From assembly GCA_048594975.1 (NCBI GenBank), contig JBMDXQ010000093.1, positions 62,001 through 126,000 on the forward strand: a DNA stretch of 64,000 nt. Reading direction: 5' to 3'. The position numbers were made by a program, and so were the translations under genes. Of this stretch, positions 39,678 through 48,623 are shown one piece after another. Below the pieces are notes generated by a model. That model worked only from the letters and a program-made list of their open reading frames with translations. It ran no database searches and was not told where the DNA came from. Source of the DNA: JBMDXB01 sp048594975 (lineage in GTDB: Bacteria; Acidobacteriota; Vicinamibacteria; Vicinamibacterales; 2-12-FULL-66-21). Numbering within the stretch: position 1 is the first letter of the stretch; the number at the start of each line of letters is the position of its first letter.

Positions 39678-40594
39678 CCGCGCTCGAAGAGCTCGGCGTC
39701 CGCGTGGCGCAGGGCGAGCCGGTGTCGGCGGCTGACGCGCGGCTGCTCCTCGAGTCCCCCGATCTCATTGCCGTCGGTTCGCTCGGCGACGAGGTGCGCC
39801 GGCGCCTGCACGGCTCGCGGACGACGTTTGTACGGGTCTTCGAGATGCACCTGGACGCCCCGCCGGCGTCGCTTCCGCCTGGGGTGGCGGCCGGCGAGTT
39901 CAGGGTGGTCGGCAGACCGGCAACGCTGACCGTGGCGCTCGCCGCGGTGCGCGCCGCGGCGGAGCTGGCCGAAGGCAGGCCGCTCACCGGGTTCTCGCTG
40001 GCGGACCTGCAGGCGCTCGCGGCGGGCGAGGCGCGGCCGTTCGACGAGGTCGTCGCCGCGCTGCGCGACGCCGGGCTCGAAGGGATCGCCGACGTGACGC
40101 TCGACGCCGCGGAACACGCGGCGCCGGCGATCGAGGCAGCACGCGGCGCCGGCCTGCTCGTGCAGCGGCTGACGGTCCGGACGCGGCCCGCGGAGGCGCG
40201 CATCGCCGCGCTCGAGCGTGCGCGCGACCTGCAGGCGCTCGTCGGAGGCTTCATGGCGTTCGCGCCCCTGCCGCGGGTGGTCCCGGTGACCGCACCGACC
40301 ACCGGGTACGACGATGTGAAGGAGGTTGCGATTGCCAGGCTGGTGGCCGGAAACATCCCGTCGATTCAGGTGGACTGGCCGTTGTACGGGCCCAAGCTCG
40401 CGCAGGTCGCGCTCACGATGGGCGCCGACGACGTGGACGGCGTGGCGGCGCACGATCCGGGCGCACTCGGCGTTCGTCGCAGCGCGCTCGAGGAGATCCG
40501 TCGCAACATCTCCGCCGCCGCGCTGGACCCGGCCGAGCGCAACGGGCGCTTCGAGCCCGTGGAGGCACTGTCGGCGGGCCGCGACGCGCGATGA
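39674..40594 (+). CDS. MqnE-like protein lacking the radical-SAM cysteines
   Basis: 306 residues, GTG 39674 overlapping the ubiD stop by 4 nt. The N-terminus (GEPVSAADARLLLESPDLIA, then GDEVRRRLHG-RTTFVR) and C-terminus (VAIARLVAGNIPSIQVDWPL, GPKLAQVALTMGADDVDG) read like aminofutalosine synthase MqnE. Where MqnE has a CX3CX2C cluster after FVRN-HIN, this protein reads VFEMHLDAPP and is shortened. The whole protein contains no cysteine. It cannot bind the 4Fe-4S cluster, so it is probably not the synthase. It could be a structural partner, or bind the substrate. It is intact, not a pseudogene: codon bias is normal and it is coupled on both sides. Confidence 0.8.
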   Translation: MTALEELGVRVAQGEPVSAADARLLLESPDLIAVGSLGDEVRRRLHGSRTTFVRVFEMHLDAPPASLPPGVAAGEFRVVGRPATLTVALAAVRAAAELAEGRPLTGFSLADLQALAAGEARPFDEVVAALRDAGLEGIADVTLDAAEHAAPAIEAARGAGLLVQRLTVRTRPAEARIAALERARDLQALVGGFMAFAPLPRVVPVTAPTTGYDDVKEVAIARLVAGNIPSIQVDWPLYGPKLAQVALTMGADDVDGVAAHDPGALGVRRSALEEIRRNISAAALDPAERNGRFEPVEALSAGRDAR

Positions 40595-41379
40595 CGCCGA
40601 TCCGGCTCGGCGCGGTCGGATACCTGAACGCACGGCCGATGGTGTACGGCCTCGACCAGCGCCGCGATCTCTTCACGCTGCGCTACGACGTCCCGTCCCG
40701 GTGCGCCGCGCTGCTGCACGAAGGATCGATCGACGTGGGCATGATCCCGGGGATCGAGTTCCTGCGGCACGACTACCGCATCGTGCCCGAGGTCGCGATC
40801 GTCTCCGACGGGCCTGTGGCGTCGGTCGCGCTGTTCAGCACCCCGCCCGTCGACCGGGTGCGCAGCATCGCCGCCGACACGAGTTCGAGCACGTCGGTCG
40901 CCCTGCTGCGCCTCCTCTGCGCCGAGGCGTTCGGCATCGATGCCGAGTTCCAGCCGATGCCGCCCGACGTGCCCGCGATGCTGCGCCGCTGCGATGCCGC
41001 GCTGGTGATCGGCGACCCGGCGCTGTTCTTCGATCACGCGGGCGCGGGCGTGCTGAAGACGGACCTCGGCGAGCGGTGGACCGCCATGACCGGGCTGCCG
41101 TTCGTGTGGGCATTCTGGGCCGGGCGACCCGGCGCGGTGCCGCCGCTCGCGGTTGCCGCGCTGCTCGAAGCGCGCGATCGCGGCGTCGCGGCCTCGGATG
41201 AGATCGCGACCGCATACTGCGGGCCCGAGCGCGCGGCGCTCGGCCGCGCCTACCTGAGGGAGAATATCTACTACGCCTTCGGCGAGAAGGAGCAGGCCGG
41301 GCTGGGACGCTACTTCGAGCTCGCGGCGACGCACGGGATCGTGGACGCCGCCCGCGGGCTGGCCTTCTATCAACGCTGA
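40591..41379 (+). CDS. mqnA: chorismate dehydratase MqnA
   Basis: 262 residues of the periplasmic-binding-protein-like fold. It removes water from chorismate as the first futalosine-pathway step. Motifs: RLGAVGYLNARPMVYGL, VGMIPGIEFL and TSSSTSVALLRLL. ATGA overlap with the preceding stop at 40591. The usual partner MqnD is not in the window. Confidence 0.92.
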   Translation: MTPIRLGAVGYLNARPMVYGLDQRRDLFTLRYDVPSRCAALLHEGSIDVGMIPGIEFLRHDYRIVPEVAIVSDGPVASVALFSTPPVDRVRSIAADTSSSTSVALLRLLCAEAFGIDAEFQPMPPDVPAMLRRCDAALVIGDPALFFDHAGAGVLKTDLGERWTAMTGLPFVWAFWAGRPGAVPPLAVAALLEARDRGVAASDEIATAYCGPERAALGRAYLRENIYYAFGEKEQAGLGRYFELAATHGIVDAARGLAFYQR

Positions 41380-41454
41380 AGTTGCACTGAGTCACGGAAT
41401 GCTGACGCAGACACGACCGCGCGACCGCGCGACGCCACGGAGGACAGGCCCCGG

Positions 41455-42723
41455 GTGTACGCGTCTTCGCATCTTGGTGTGTTGATACATGCCGCAGGCA
41501 AGCCGGCGAGGCGTGTGGTGGTGAACTCGATTGCGGCCAAGATCCTGGCAGGTGAGCGCATCGATCGCGCCGAGGCGCTCGCGCTTTACCTCGAGGCGCC
41601 CACCGCGCTGCTGGGGACGCTGGCCGATGCCGTCCGCGCCCGCAGGCATCCCCGCCGCATCGTCACGTACATCATCGATCGCAACGTCAACTACACCAAC
41701 GTGTGCGTCGCCCGTTGCACCTTCTGCGCGTTCTACCGGCCGGTCGGGTCGTCAGAGGGCTACGTGCTCGGCTTCGACGAGATCTTCCGCAAGATCGACG
41801 AGACGATCGCGCTCGGCGGCGGTCAGCTGCTGCTCCAGGGCGGGCACAACCCCGACCTGCCCCTGGAGTGGTACGAGGACCTGTTCCGCGCGGTGAAGCG
41901 GCGCTACCCCTCCTTCCGGCTGCACGCGCTGTCGCCACCGGAAGTCATCCACCTCTCGCGCCTGGCGCGGCTGCCGGTCGCCACGATCATCGATCGCCTG
42001 GTCACCGCAGGCCTCGACAGCATTCCCGGCGGCGGCGCGGAGATCCTCGTGGACCGCGTGCGCAGACTCCTGAACTGCTACGGCAAGGCGACCGCCGACG
42101 AGTGGCTCGACGTGATGCGCCACGCCCACCGCGCCGGCCTGCGCACCACCGCGACGATGATGTACGGGACGGTGGAGACGCCGGAGGAACGCCTCGAGCA
42201 CATGTGCCGGCTGCGCGAGTTGCAGGACGAGACCGGCGGGTTCACCGCTTTCATTGCCTGGAGCTATCAGCCGGAGCATACCGAGCTCGGCGGCGAGGAA
42301 GCCACCGGCCTCGACTACCTGCGCACGCTGGCCACGGCGCGGCTGGTTCTCGACAACTTCGAGAACCTCCAGTCGTCGTGGGTGACGCAGGGCGGCAAAG
42401 TGGGGCAGCTCAGCCTCGCCTACGGCGCCAACGACATGGGCAGCGTCATGATCGAGGAGAACGTCGTGCGCGCGGCCGGCGCCAGCTACTGCATGGACGA
42501 GACCGAGATCGTCCGCAACATCGAGAATGCGGGGTTCATTCCCAAGCGGCGCAACATGCACTACGAAGTCCTCGGCGATCCGTACTTCCGCGAGCGCGAC
42601 GTGCCGCGGATGCTGGAGCTGGCGGTGGCGCGCGCCGAGGGCGACACCAATCGACCGCCCGAGATCGTGAACTATGCCGCGCGCAGCGCCGCCGAGAAGA
42701 AGGCCCGCCTGACCGAACCGTGA
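41455..42723 (+). CDS. mqnC: cyclic dehypoxanthine futalosine synthase MqnC
   Basis: 422 residues, a radical SAM enzyme that closes the second ring of the menaquinone precursor. The cluster CX3CX2C appears as CVARCTFCAF (near residue 85), followed by LLLQGGHNPDLPLEWYEDL, HALSPPEV and VTQGGKVGQLSLAYGANDMG, which favour MqnC over MqnE. GTG 41455 follows GGAGGA at 41439-41444; about 30 extra N-terminal residues are uncertain. Confidence 0.92.
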   Translation: MYASSHLGVLIHAAGKPARRVVVNSIAAKILAGERIDRAEALALYLEAPTALLGTLADAVRARRHPRRIVTYIIDRNVNYTNVCVARCTFCAFYRPVGSSEGYVLGFDEIFRKIDETIALGGGQLLLQGGHNPDLPLEWYEDLFRAVKRRYPSFRLHALSPPEVIHLSRLARLPVATIIDRLVTAGLDSIPGGGAEILVDRVRRLLNCYGKATADEWLDVMRHAHRAGLRTTATMMYGTVETPEERLEHMCRLRELQDETGGFTAFIAWSYQPEHTELGGEEATGLDYLRTLATARLVLDNFENLQSSWVTQGGKVGQLSLAYGANDMGSVMIEENVVRAAGASYCMDETEIVRNIENAGFIPKRRNMHYEVLGDPYFRERDVPRMLELAVARAEGDTNRPPEIVNYAARSAAEKKARLTEP

Positions 42724-42792
42724 GAACCACGTTCTGCCTTCGGCTGGCACGAAAGCGCGTCGTGCGGGCCGCAGGCGGTGGTCCGTGTCCTG

Positions 42793-44091
42793 ATGCCCCA
42801 CGTATTTCGCGCCGACTGGGTGCTGCCGATCGCGCAACCGCCCATCCGCGGCGGCTGGGTGGCCGTCGCGGACGGGCGGATCGTCGGGTTGGGTGGACCC
42901 GACGACGCAGAGCCGGGTCATTCGAGCGATCAGTCAGCGTTCCTCAACGCGCGTGGGGCCCCACCCCCACGCGCTTCACGCTCGCTTCACTCGGCGGAAC
43001 TGCCTGGGGTCGCGATTCTTCCCGGCCTGGTCAACGCGCACACCCATCTCGAGCTTTCCTACCTTCACCGGCGCGTTCCGCCGGCCGGCCGGTTCACCGA
43101 CTGGATCACGACGATCGTCGCGACGCGAAGGCGGTATCCGGATCCGGGGGTGCCGGAGATCCTGGACGCCGCCCGTGACGGGATCCGCCGCGCGCGCGCG
43201 AGCGGCACGGTGCTCGTCGGCGACATCAGCAACACCCTCGTGACGGTGCCGCTGCTGCGCGAGGCCGGCATGACCGCGACGGTCTTCAACGAGCTGCTCG
43301 GCTTCAACGCGCCGGACGCCGAGGCGCGAGTGGCAGATGCGCGCCGGCGGGCAGCCGCCGTCGACGGCGCCGACGTGCGCGTCACACTCGCGCCGCACGC
43401 GCCGTATTCCGTCGCCCCCCCGCTCTTCCGCGCCATCCGCCGCGACCTCGACGCGCATCCCGGGAGCCGCACGAGCGTGCATCTCGGCGAGTCGCCGGAA
43501 GAGGTCGAGTTCGTGCGCCACGCGAGGGGCGACATCCGCGCGACGCTCGAGCAACTCGGGGTGTGGACCGATGAGTGGCGCGCCGTGCTGCCCGCGGGCG
43601 TTTCCCCGGTCGGGTACCTGTCGAAGCTGGGGTTTCTCGACGCTTCGGTGAACGTGGTGCACGGCGTGCAGTTCGACGACGATGACCTGGCGCGCCTGCG
43701 CGAGGCCGGCAGCACCGTCGTGACCTGCCCGCGCAGCAACCGGCACGTCGGGGTGGGCGATCCGCCGCTCGCTCGCTTTTACGCGTCCGGCGTGCGCGTC
43801 GCCGTGGGCACCGACAGCCTCGCGAGCGTCGAGGACCTGAACGTGTTCGAGGAGTTGAAGGAGATGCGCCGCCTCGCGCCCTCGGTTCCGGCGTCGCGGC
43901 TGCTCGAGAGCGCCACCCGGTGCGGCGCCGAGGCGCTCGGTTTCGGTGCCGAACTGGGCGCGATCGAGCCCGGGCGCCTGGCCCGGCTCCTGGCCATTCG
44001 AGTGCCGCCCGGCGTCACGGATGTGGAAGAATACCTCGTCGGCGGCCTTGCGGCGGACGCCGTGACCTGGCTCGATACCCAGCACCCGTGA
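42793..44091 (+). CDS. amidohydrolase, probable aminodeoxyfutalosine deaminase
   Basis: 432 residues. Metal ligands are visible in PGLVNAHTHLE, in TLAPHAPYSV, in TSVHLGESPEE and in GTDSLAS. In the mqn cluster such enzymes deaminate aminofutalosine to futalosine (MqnF/MqnX role, inferred from context). Between the first strands and PGLVNAHTHLE there is an extra stretch of about 30 residues (37-72). It is encoded by a palindromic GC-rich repeat and is absent from typical relatives. ATG 42793 is preferred over GTG 42778. Confidence 0.83.
   Translation: MPHVFRADWVLPIAQPPIRGGWVAVADGRIVGLGGPDDAEPGHSSDQSAFLNARGAPPPRASRSLHSAELPGVAILPGLVNAHTHLELSYLHRRVPPAGRFTDWITTIVATRRRYPDPGVPEILDAARDGIRRARASGTVLVGDISNTLVTVPLLREAGMTATVFNELLGFNAPDAEARVADARRRAAAVDGADVRVTLAPHAPYSVAPPLFRAIRRDLDAHPGSRTSVHLGESPEEVEFVRHARGDIRATLEQLGVWTDEWRAVLPAGVSPVGYLSKLGFLDASVNVVHGVQFDDDDLARLREAGSTVVTCPRSNRHVGVGDPPLARFYASGVRVAVGTDSLASVEDLNVFEELKEMRRLAPSVPASRLLESATRCGAEALGFGAELGAIEPGRLARLLAIRVPPGVTDVEEYLVGGLAADAVTWLDTQHP
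42950..42998. repeat. GC-rich hairpin repeat inserted in frame in the amidohydrolase gene
   Basis: CGCGTGGGG (42950-42958) and CCCCACGCG (42965-42973) form a perfect 9-bp stem, followed by CTTCACGCTCGCTTCACTCGG. The tail matches 14674-14718 (CGCTCGCTTC then TCGGCGGA). The insert keeps the frame and adds residues rich in Arg, Pro and Ser. Confidence 0.7.
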
Positions 44092-44954
44092 AGCGCCTTC
44101 GCACTTACGCCTCCTTCGTCCGCTTCAGCCACTCGGTGTTCGCGCTGCCGTTCGCGCTCACCGGCGCGCTGCTGGCGCTTCACCAGGAGGCGAGCTGGGA
44201 TGGCCCGACGATCGCGTGGCGAGTCTGGTGGATCGTCGTCGCCATGGTTGCCGCCCGCAGCGCCGCGATGGGATTCAACCGCCTCGTCGACGCGCGCTTC
44301 GACGCGCTCAACCCGCGGACGGCCAACCGCGAACTGCCGCAGCGGATCCTGACGCCGACCGAGGCTGCCGTCTTCGTCGCCGTGTCGGCCGGGGTGTTCG
44401 TGTTCGCCGCCTACGAGCTCGCCTGGATCTGCTTCGTGCTGTCGCCGGTCGCGCTGGCAATCGTGTTCTGGTATTCGCTCGCGAAGCGCTACACGTCGTA
44501 CACCCAGCTCTTCCTCGGTCTCGCGATGGCGGTCGCGCCGGTGGGCGGATGGCTGGCGGCGGGCGGCCGCGGCGGCTGGGAGCCCTGGCTGCTCGGGCTG
44601 GCGATCGGATCGTGGGTGGGCGGCTTCGACGTCCTCTATGCGTGCCAGGACCTCGAGTTCGATCGGGCGCACGGCCTGCGGTCGATCCCGGTCCGCTTCG
44701 GCGTGGCGCGATCGCTTCTCATCTCGCGCGCCCTGCACGTGCTGGCCGGCGTGTGTCTCGCCGCGCTGGGCGTCGTGGCCGGACTGGGGCCGGTGTACTT
44801 CGGCGGCGTCGCCGGGGTGGCGCTGCTGCTCGTCTACGAGCAATCGCTGGTGCGGGCGGACGACCTGTCGCAGGTGAAACGCGCGTTCGACCTCAACGGC
44901 TACGTCGGCATACTGTACCTCGTCACGACGGCGATCGCGATCTATGTCCGTTGA
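44088..44954 (+). CDS. mqnP: UbiA-family prenyltransferase (menaquinone side chain)
   Basis: 288 residues with about eight membrane helices. The two Asp-rich metal sites are NRLVDARFDALNPRTANREL and DVLYACQDLEFDRAHGLRSI. The family attaches a polyprenyl chain to an aromatic acid. GTG 44088 overlaps the amidohydrolase stop. The cluster points to MqnP, using the futalosine-derived naphthoate. Confidence 0.9.
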   Translation: MKRLRTYASFVRFSHSVFALPFALTGALLALHQEASWDGPTIAWRVWWIVVAMVAARSAAMGFNRLVDARFDALNPRTANRELPQRILTPTEAAVFVAVSAGVFVFAAYELAWICFVLSPVALAIVFWYSLAKRYTSYTQLFLGLAMAVAPVGGWLAAGGRGGWEPWLLGLAIGSWVGGFDVLYACQDLEFDRAHGLRSIPVRFGVARSLLISRALHVLAGVCLAALGVVAGLGPVYFGGVAGVALLLVYEQSLVRADDLSQVKRAFDLNGYVGILYLVTTAIAIYVR

Positions 44955-45600
44955 CCGCGGCCGGCGAGCGCCCGACGGGCGGGGCGGCCGGGGCGCGAAC
45001 CGCCGGAACGTCGCCGTCGCCGTCACCGGGGCAAGCGGCGCGATCTACGCGGTGCGCACCCTCGCCGCGCTGCTCGAGTGCGGCTGTCACCTCGAGCTCG
45101 TGATCTCGGACTACGGCCGCCGCCTGCTGCGGGACGAGCTGGGCGAAGGGGTCGTGGCCGACAAGCTGGTGGACTACCTGGCGGGCCGGTACGGCGACGG
45201 CGTGACGAGCGGCACCGTCTCCCTGCACAGCAACCGCGACCTCGGTGCGAAGATCGCCAGCGGCAGCCAGAACTGCGAGAGCATGGTCGTCGTGCCCTGC
45301 TCGATGAAGACGCTGGCGGGGATCGCGCACGGCCTTTCGCGGAACCTCGTCGAGCGCGCGGCCGACGTGATGTTGAAGGAACGCCGGCCGCTGGTTGTCG
45401 TGCCGCGCGAGACGCCTATGAGCCTGCCGCAGCTGAAGAACATGGTGCTGTGTGCCGAGGCGGGGGCGACGATCCTGCCGGCGATGCCCGCGTTCTACCA
45501 GCTGCCGCAGACGCTCGACGATCTTGCTGACTTCATGGCGGGCAAGATCCTCGCGGCGCTCGGCTTCACCCACGACCTGTATCCCGCCTGGAAGGAGTAG
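44944..45600 (+). CDS. ubiX: flavin prenyltransferase UbiX
   Basis: 218 residues. It makes prenylated FMN for UbiD enzymes. VAVTGASGAIYAVRTLAALL, the VVVPCSMKTLAGIAHGLS loop and RRPLVVVPRETPMS are diagnostic. ATG 44944 lies inside the end of the prenyltransferase gene. Its presence in the operon with a ubiD gene confirms a working pair. Confidence 0.94.
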   Translation: MSVDRGRRAPDGRGGRGANRRNVAVAVTGASGAIYAVRTLAALLECGCHLELVISDYGRRLLRDELGEGVVADKLVDYLAGRYGDGVTSGTVSLHSNRDLGAKIASGSQNCESMVVVPCSMKTLAGIAHGLSRNLVERAADVMLKERRPLVVVPRETPMSLPQLKNMVLCAEAGATILPAMPAFYQLPQTLDDLADFMAGKILAALGFTHDLYPAWKE

Positions 45601-45615
45601 CGCCGCACGCCGCCG

Positions 45616-46335
45616 ATGAGCCGCGCGGAGACGCCCACCGACAAAACGCCGTCGCGCATCGCCGACATGTTCGACGCGATCGCGCCGCGCTACGACCTGC
45701 TCAACCACGTGCTCAGCGCCGGGCTCGACCGCCGCTGGCGATCGCGGGCGGTCGCCGCGCTCGGACTCCCGGAGGGCGCACGCGTGCTCGACCTCTGTAC
45801 CGGCACCGGAGACCTGGCCCTCGCGGCGGCCCGCGCCGGGAACGGCGTCTCGGTGGTGGGGGTGGATTTCGCGGCCGCGATGCTGCGGCGGGGTGCGGAG
45901 AAGACGCGCCGCTCCGGCGCCGCCATCCGCCTCGTACGCGGCGATGCGACGCGCATTCCGCTGGCCGCAGAATCGTGCGACGCCGCGATGATCGCGTTCG
46001 GCATCAGGAACGTCATCGACCCCAATGCGGCTCTTGCCGAGATCGCGCGTGTCGTGCGCCCCGGCGGGCGCCTCGCGATCCTGGAGTTCGGCCAGCCTCG
46101 CATCCCGGGCATCCGGACGCTGTACTCCTGGTACTTTCGCTACCTGCTGCCGCTTGTCGGCCGCACCGTGTCGAAGCACCGCAGCGCCTATTCCTACCTG
46201 CCCGCATCGGTCGGGCAGTTCCCGCCGCCCGACGCGTTCGCGCGGATGATCGCAGGCCATGGATTCCTGAACGTCCGGCCCATCCCCCTCACCCTCGGCA
46301 TCGTCTATCTGTATGTCGCGACTCGGAGTCCGTAA
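45616..46335 (+). CDS. menG: demethylmenaquinone methyltransferase
   Basis: 239 residues, SAM-dependent. FDAIAPRYDLLNHVLSAGLD, LDLCTGTGDLALAAA and FGIRNVIDPNAALAEIARV are the UbiE/MenG motifs. It performs the last methylation of menaquinone. It closes the operon. Confidence 0.94.
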   Translation: MSRAETPTDKTPSRIADMFDAIAPRYDLLNHVLSAGLDRRWRSRAVAALGLPEGARVLDLCTGTGDLALAAARAGNGVSVVGVDFAAAMLRRGAEKTRRSGAAIRLVRGDATRIPLAAESCDAAMIAFGIRNVIDPNAALAEIARVVRPGGRLAILEFGQPRIPGIRTLYSWYFRYLLPLVGRTVSKHRSAYSYLPASVGQFPPPDAFARMIAGHGFLNVRPIPLTLGIVYLYVATRSP

Positions 46336-46727
46336 GCGTCTCAGGCCGTCGGCGTCGCGCCTCTGGTCCTCCGGCCCGGTCCTTCGATGACGCGGCTCTG
46401 ATTGGACTCCAGGACAAATGATCGGCCGCCCGCCGAGATGCCTGTAGCGTCCTCCGCCGCAGGCATGTGCGCGACCGGCGTAGCCGACGTCCGGCCTGCC
46501 GGCCGACGGCCATCCCGCCGCCCCCCCGGACGCACTAATTCACGTGAGTGGACCACATTGAAGAGGCCGAGCCGGGTCCACTATCGTCACTCGGTCGCCG
46601 AACTGACCATGGCGGGACGGATAGCCGACATCCTTTGGCGACCCGGTAGGCGGGTTCACGATTGGTCGACCGTCGAAGTATAGAGATGGCTGGGCGTTCT
46701 CGTCAGTCCGTATGGCAGTGGTAGGCC
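46336..46727. other. 392-bp intergenic region between convergent genes
   Basis: It contains an 8-bp perfect inverted repeat, AGTGGACC (46547-46554) and GGTCCACT (46575-46582), that could act as a terminator or be a remnant end of a mobile element. Several GCCGGC-type short palindromes lie near 46490. No convincing ORF is seen. GC content falls toward its right end. Confidence 0.5.
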
Positions 46728-48005
46728 TTAACCTCGGACGGCGCGAACAGCGGTCAACACCGCCGCATTCACGAGCGGTTCGAGCCTCGGGAAAGCCGAT
46801 GCCGCTACGCCGAGAGGGCCCGTCAGGAAGTTGAGCGCCAGAGCGGACCAGACCCACACGCGATGTTCGAGCATTGTCCGATCGCACGCGATCCGCCATG
46901 TGTCCGAGCGTGCCATCAATAGTGCCACCGCCAGCAGCACGTTGGTGATGGCGAGCGCCCACCATCGCGCGAAATCGACGCCGACGACATAGAGGCTGAG
47001 CGGTGACAGGGCTGCCAGTACGAGTATCCCGGCCTTCGACGCGCCAGGCTGAGCAGGCCTCATGGTGGTTTCCCTACGGAGGATGGCCTTCGCGAAGAGC
47101 ACCACCGTCGGAATCAGAAAACCAGCCAGAACAACGTGTTGCACCAGGCGTTTGGCGGTGAAGAAGATCTGGATCGAACGCGGCGTCTCCGTTGCCGCCC
47201 CGCCGAACAGAACCGAGACGGATCTCTCCTGAATCCAACTCCCGTGTTTCGCCGTGAGCTGAGCAACCAATGCGTTCTGGTCGATAGACGGGCTCGTCAT
47301 CGACATCACGACGACGAGGATTCCGAGCAGCAGTGCGACCATGGCCACCGGGAGCATTCTCGTCAGGCGCGCATCGCCGGTCGCTGGGATCGAGTAGAGC
47401 CAGTAGGCAAAGACGACGGGTGCGTGGGCGACGGCAAACGCCTCGTGGATCAGGACTCCCGTACTACCGCACAGTAAAACGGCCACTACTGCGGTGGTTC
47501 CATGTGACCACTCGATACACGAAATGCACAGGAGCGCCAGCATCAGGCCGAGATGATCGAATCGGCCGACGTCGTAGAAGAAGTGCTGGAGCGTCGCGAA
47601 GTGGGTGGTGGCGAGAATCGCGAACGCTAACAGGCCGGCTCCTCCATATCGAAAGAAGGGTCGCCAGATGAAGAAGATCAGTCCTGCCGCCACGCCGGTC
47701 GCGTTGAACAGCGCGATCCACTCAACCGCGGAGAAGAGCGCGCTCGGTTCGACGACCCATGAAAGGATCTCGCCGGCGAGACCCCGCTTGACGAGACCAT
47801 AATCGTACGTGAAGGCCCAGTGAGTAAACGACCAGTTGACGAGCGCGGGATCGTCGGCCAGGAGAATAGACACGTAGACGCCCGAGATCAGCGTCAGTGC
47901 TCCGCCGAGGACCAGCACAGGGGCAATCCGCAGACGCTCGAGGCGCTGGCGCGGCCTTGTTTTCGGGAGATGTCGAGCCCCACTCACGGACTGTCGTGGG
48001 ACCAT
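46728..48005 (-). CDS. polytopic membrane protein of unknown function
   Basis: 425 residues with ten or more hydrophobic segments. Loop motifs YDYGLVKRGLAGEIL, DVGRFDHLGLM, LIHEAFAVAH and VVGVDFARWWAL resemble those of uncharacterised polytopic proteins in polysaccharide or cell-surface loci. Conserved charged pairs in loops suggest a GT-C-like or polymerase-like enzyme, but this is not certain. ATG 48005 has GAGGTGG 8 nt upstream; a GTG at 48017 is possible. Third-position GC is lower than in its neighbours, which suggests acquisition. Confidence 0.65.
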   Translation of the reverse strand: MVPRQSVSGARHLPKTRPRQRLERLRIAPVLVLGGALTLISGVYVSILLADDPALVNWSFTHWAFTYDYGLVKRGLAGEILSWVVEPSALFSAVEWIALFNATGVAAGLIFFIWRPFFRYGGAGLLAFAILATTHFATLQHFFYDVGRFDHLGLMLALLCISCIEWSHGTTAVVAVLLCGSTGVLIHEAFAVAHAPVVFAYWLYSIPATGDARLTRMLPVAMVALLLGILVVVMSMTSPSIDQNALVAQLTAKHGSWIQERSVSVLFGGAATETPRSIQIFFTAKRLVQHVVLAGFLIPTVVLFAKAILRRETTMRPAQPGASKAGILVLAALSPLSLYVVGVDFARWWALAITNVLLAVALLMARSDTWRIACDRTMLEHRVWVWSALALNFLTGPLGVAASAFPRLEPLVNAAVLTAVRAVRG

Positions 48006-48017
48006 GATCAGTTCCAC

Positions 48018-48605
48018 CTCTGTTGCGTGAGATCCGGCTCCACGCGTGGCACGATTCCGGGTCCTGGGAATTCTGCGAGTCTCTTCGATCGGGCGGCGTC
48101 GCTGAGCGCTACCTCCGCGAAGAACCGTACGTCGCCTGCGAACAACAGAGTCATGTCGGCAAAGGTACTGTCGTGCTCGGCCCTGACTTCGCGGATGACC
48201 TGGCTGTGCACGTCGAAGTCACAGCGGAAGCATTCGGAAGAGATCGACCTGGCCCGTCCCCGTGACACTCGAGCTTCAGCAGACTGCCTCGTATCGTGGG
48301 AGTCGTTCAAATCAAGTCGGGGTGAGCGCGACACGGTCGGAATCCTGGCCGGACGCCCTTCGGGGAGCGCAGGTAAGCGTTCCCAGCCCAATCCGACTGG
48401 GATTATGTCAGATCGTGGTGGTCGCTCATCACACGATGCCGTCACGCAGGGCACTTGAGCACGTCTTCTCCTCCCTAGCGAGCCTCGGGTTCGGCGTCAC
48501 GTCAGGCGAACGGCGCAAGCCGGAAAAGCAAGCCCGGAAACGTTCGACGCAGCGCAGCGACAGCGGCCGCGGACTGGCGGACTTCGCAATAGGCGGAGTG
48601 GCTGC
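48018..48605. other. less GC-rich region, possibly a decayed gene on the minus strand
   Basis: An open minus-strand frame ends at 48008, 2 nt before the membrane protein's ATG. Only its last part (48008-48240; FDVHSQVIREVRAEH, EVALSDAARSKRLAEF) reads like protein. The latter segment faintly resembles the D-x-H-x-LT-x-G-x-x-x-LAE end of SGNH hydrolases without the key residues. The N-terminal half looks random. I do not call a gene. Confidence 0.35.
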
Positions 48606-48611
48606 TATACT
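48583..48611 (+). promoter_or_regulatory. sigma-70 promoter of the TonB-like gene
   Basis: TTCGCA (48583-48588), 17-bp spacer, TATACT (48606-48611). Transcription would start about 5 nt before the ATG at 48624, again a nearly leaderless layout. Confidence 0.6.
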
Positions 48612-48623
48612 CGTAAGTTGCTG

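Noticed and set aside
46547..46582. Insertion sequence end
   Set aside because: Only an 8-bp inverted repeat 20 nt apart, no transposase frame; more like a terminator.
48008..48454. 148-codon minus-strand ORF upstream of the membrane protein
   Set aside because: Only its last third looks protein-like and key residues of any family are missing; noted as a possible remnant, not a gene.
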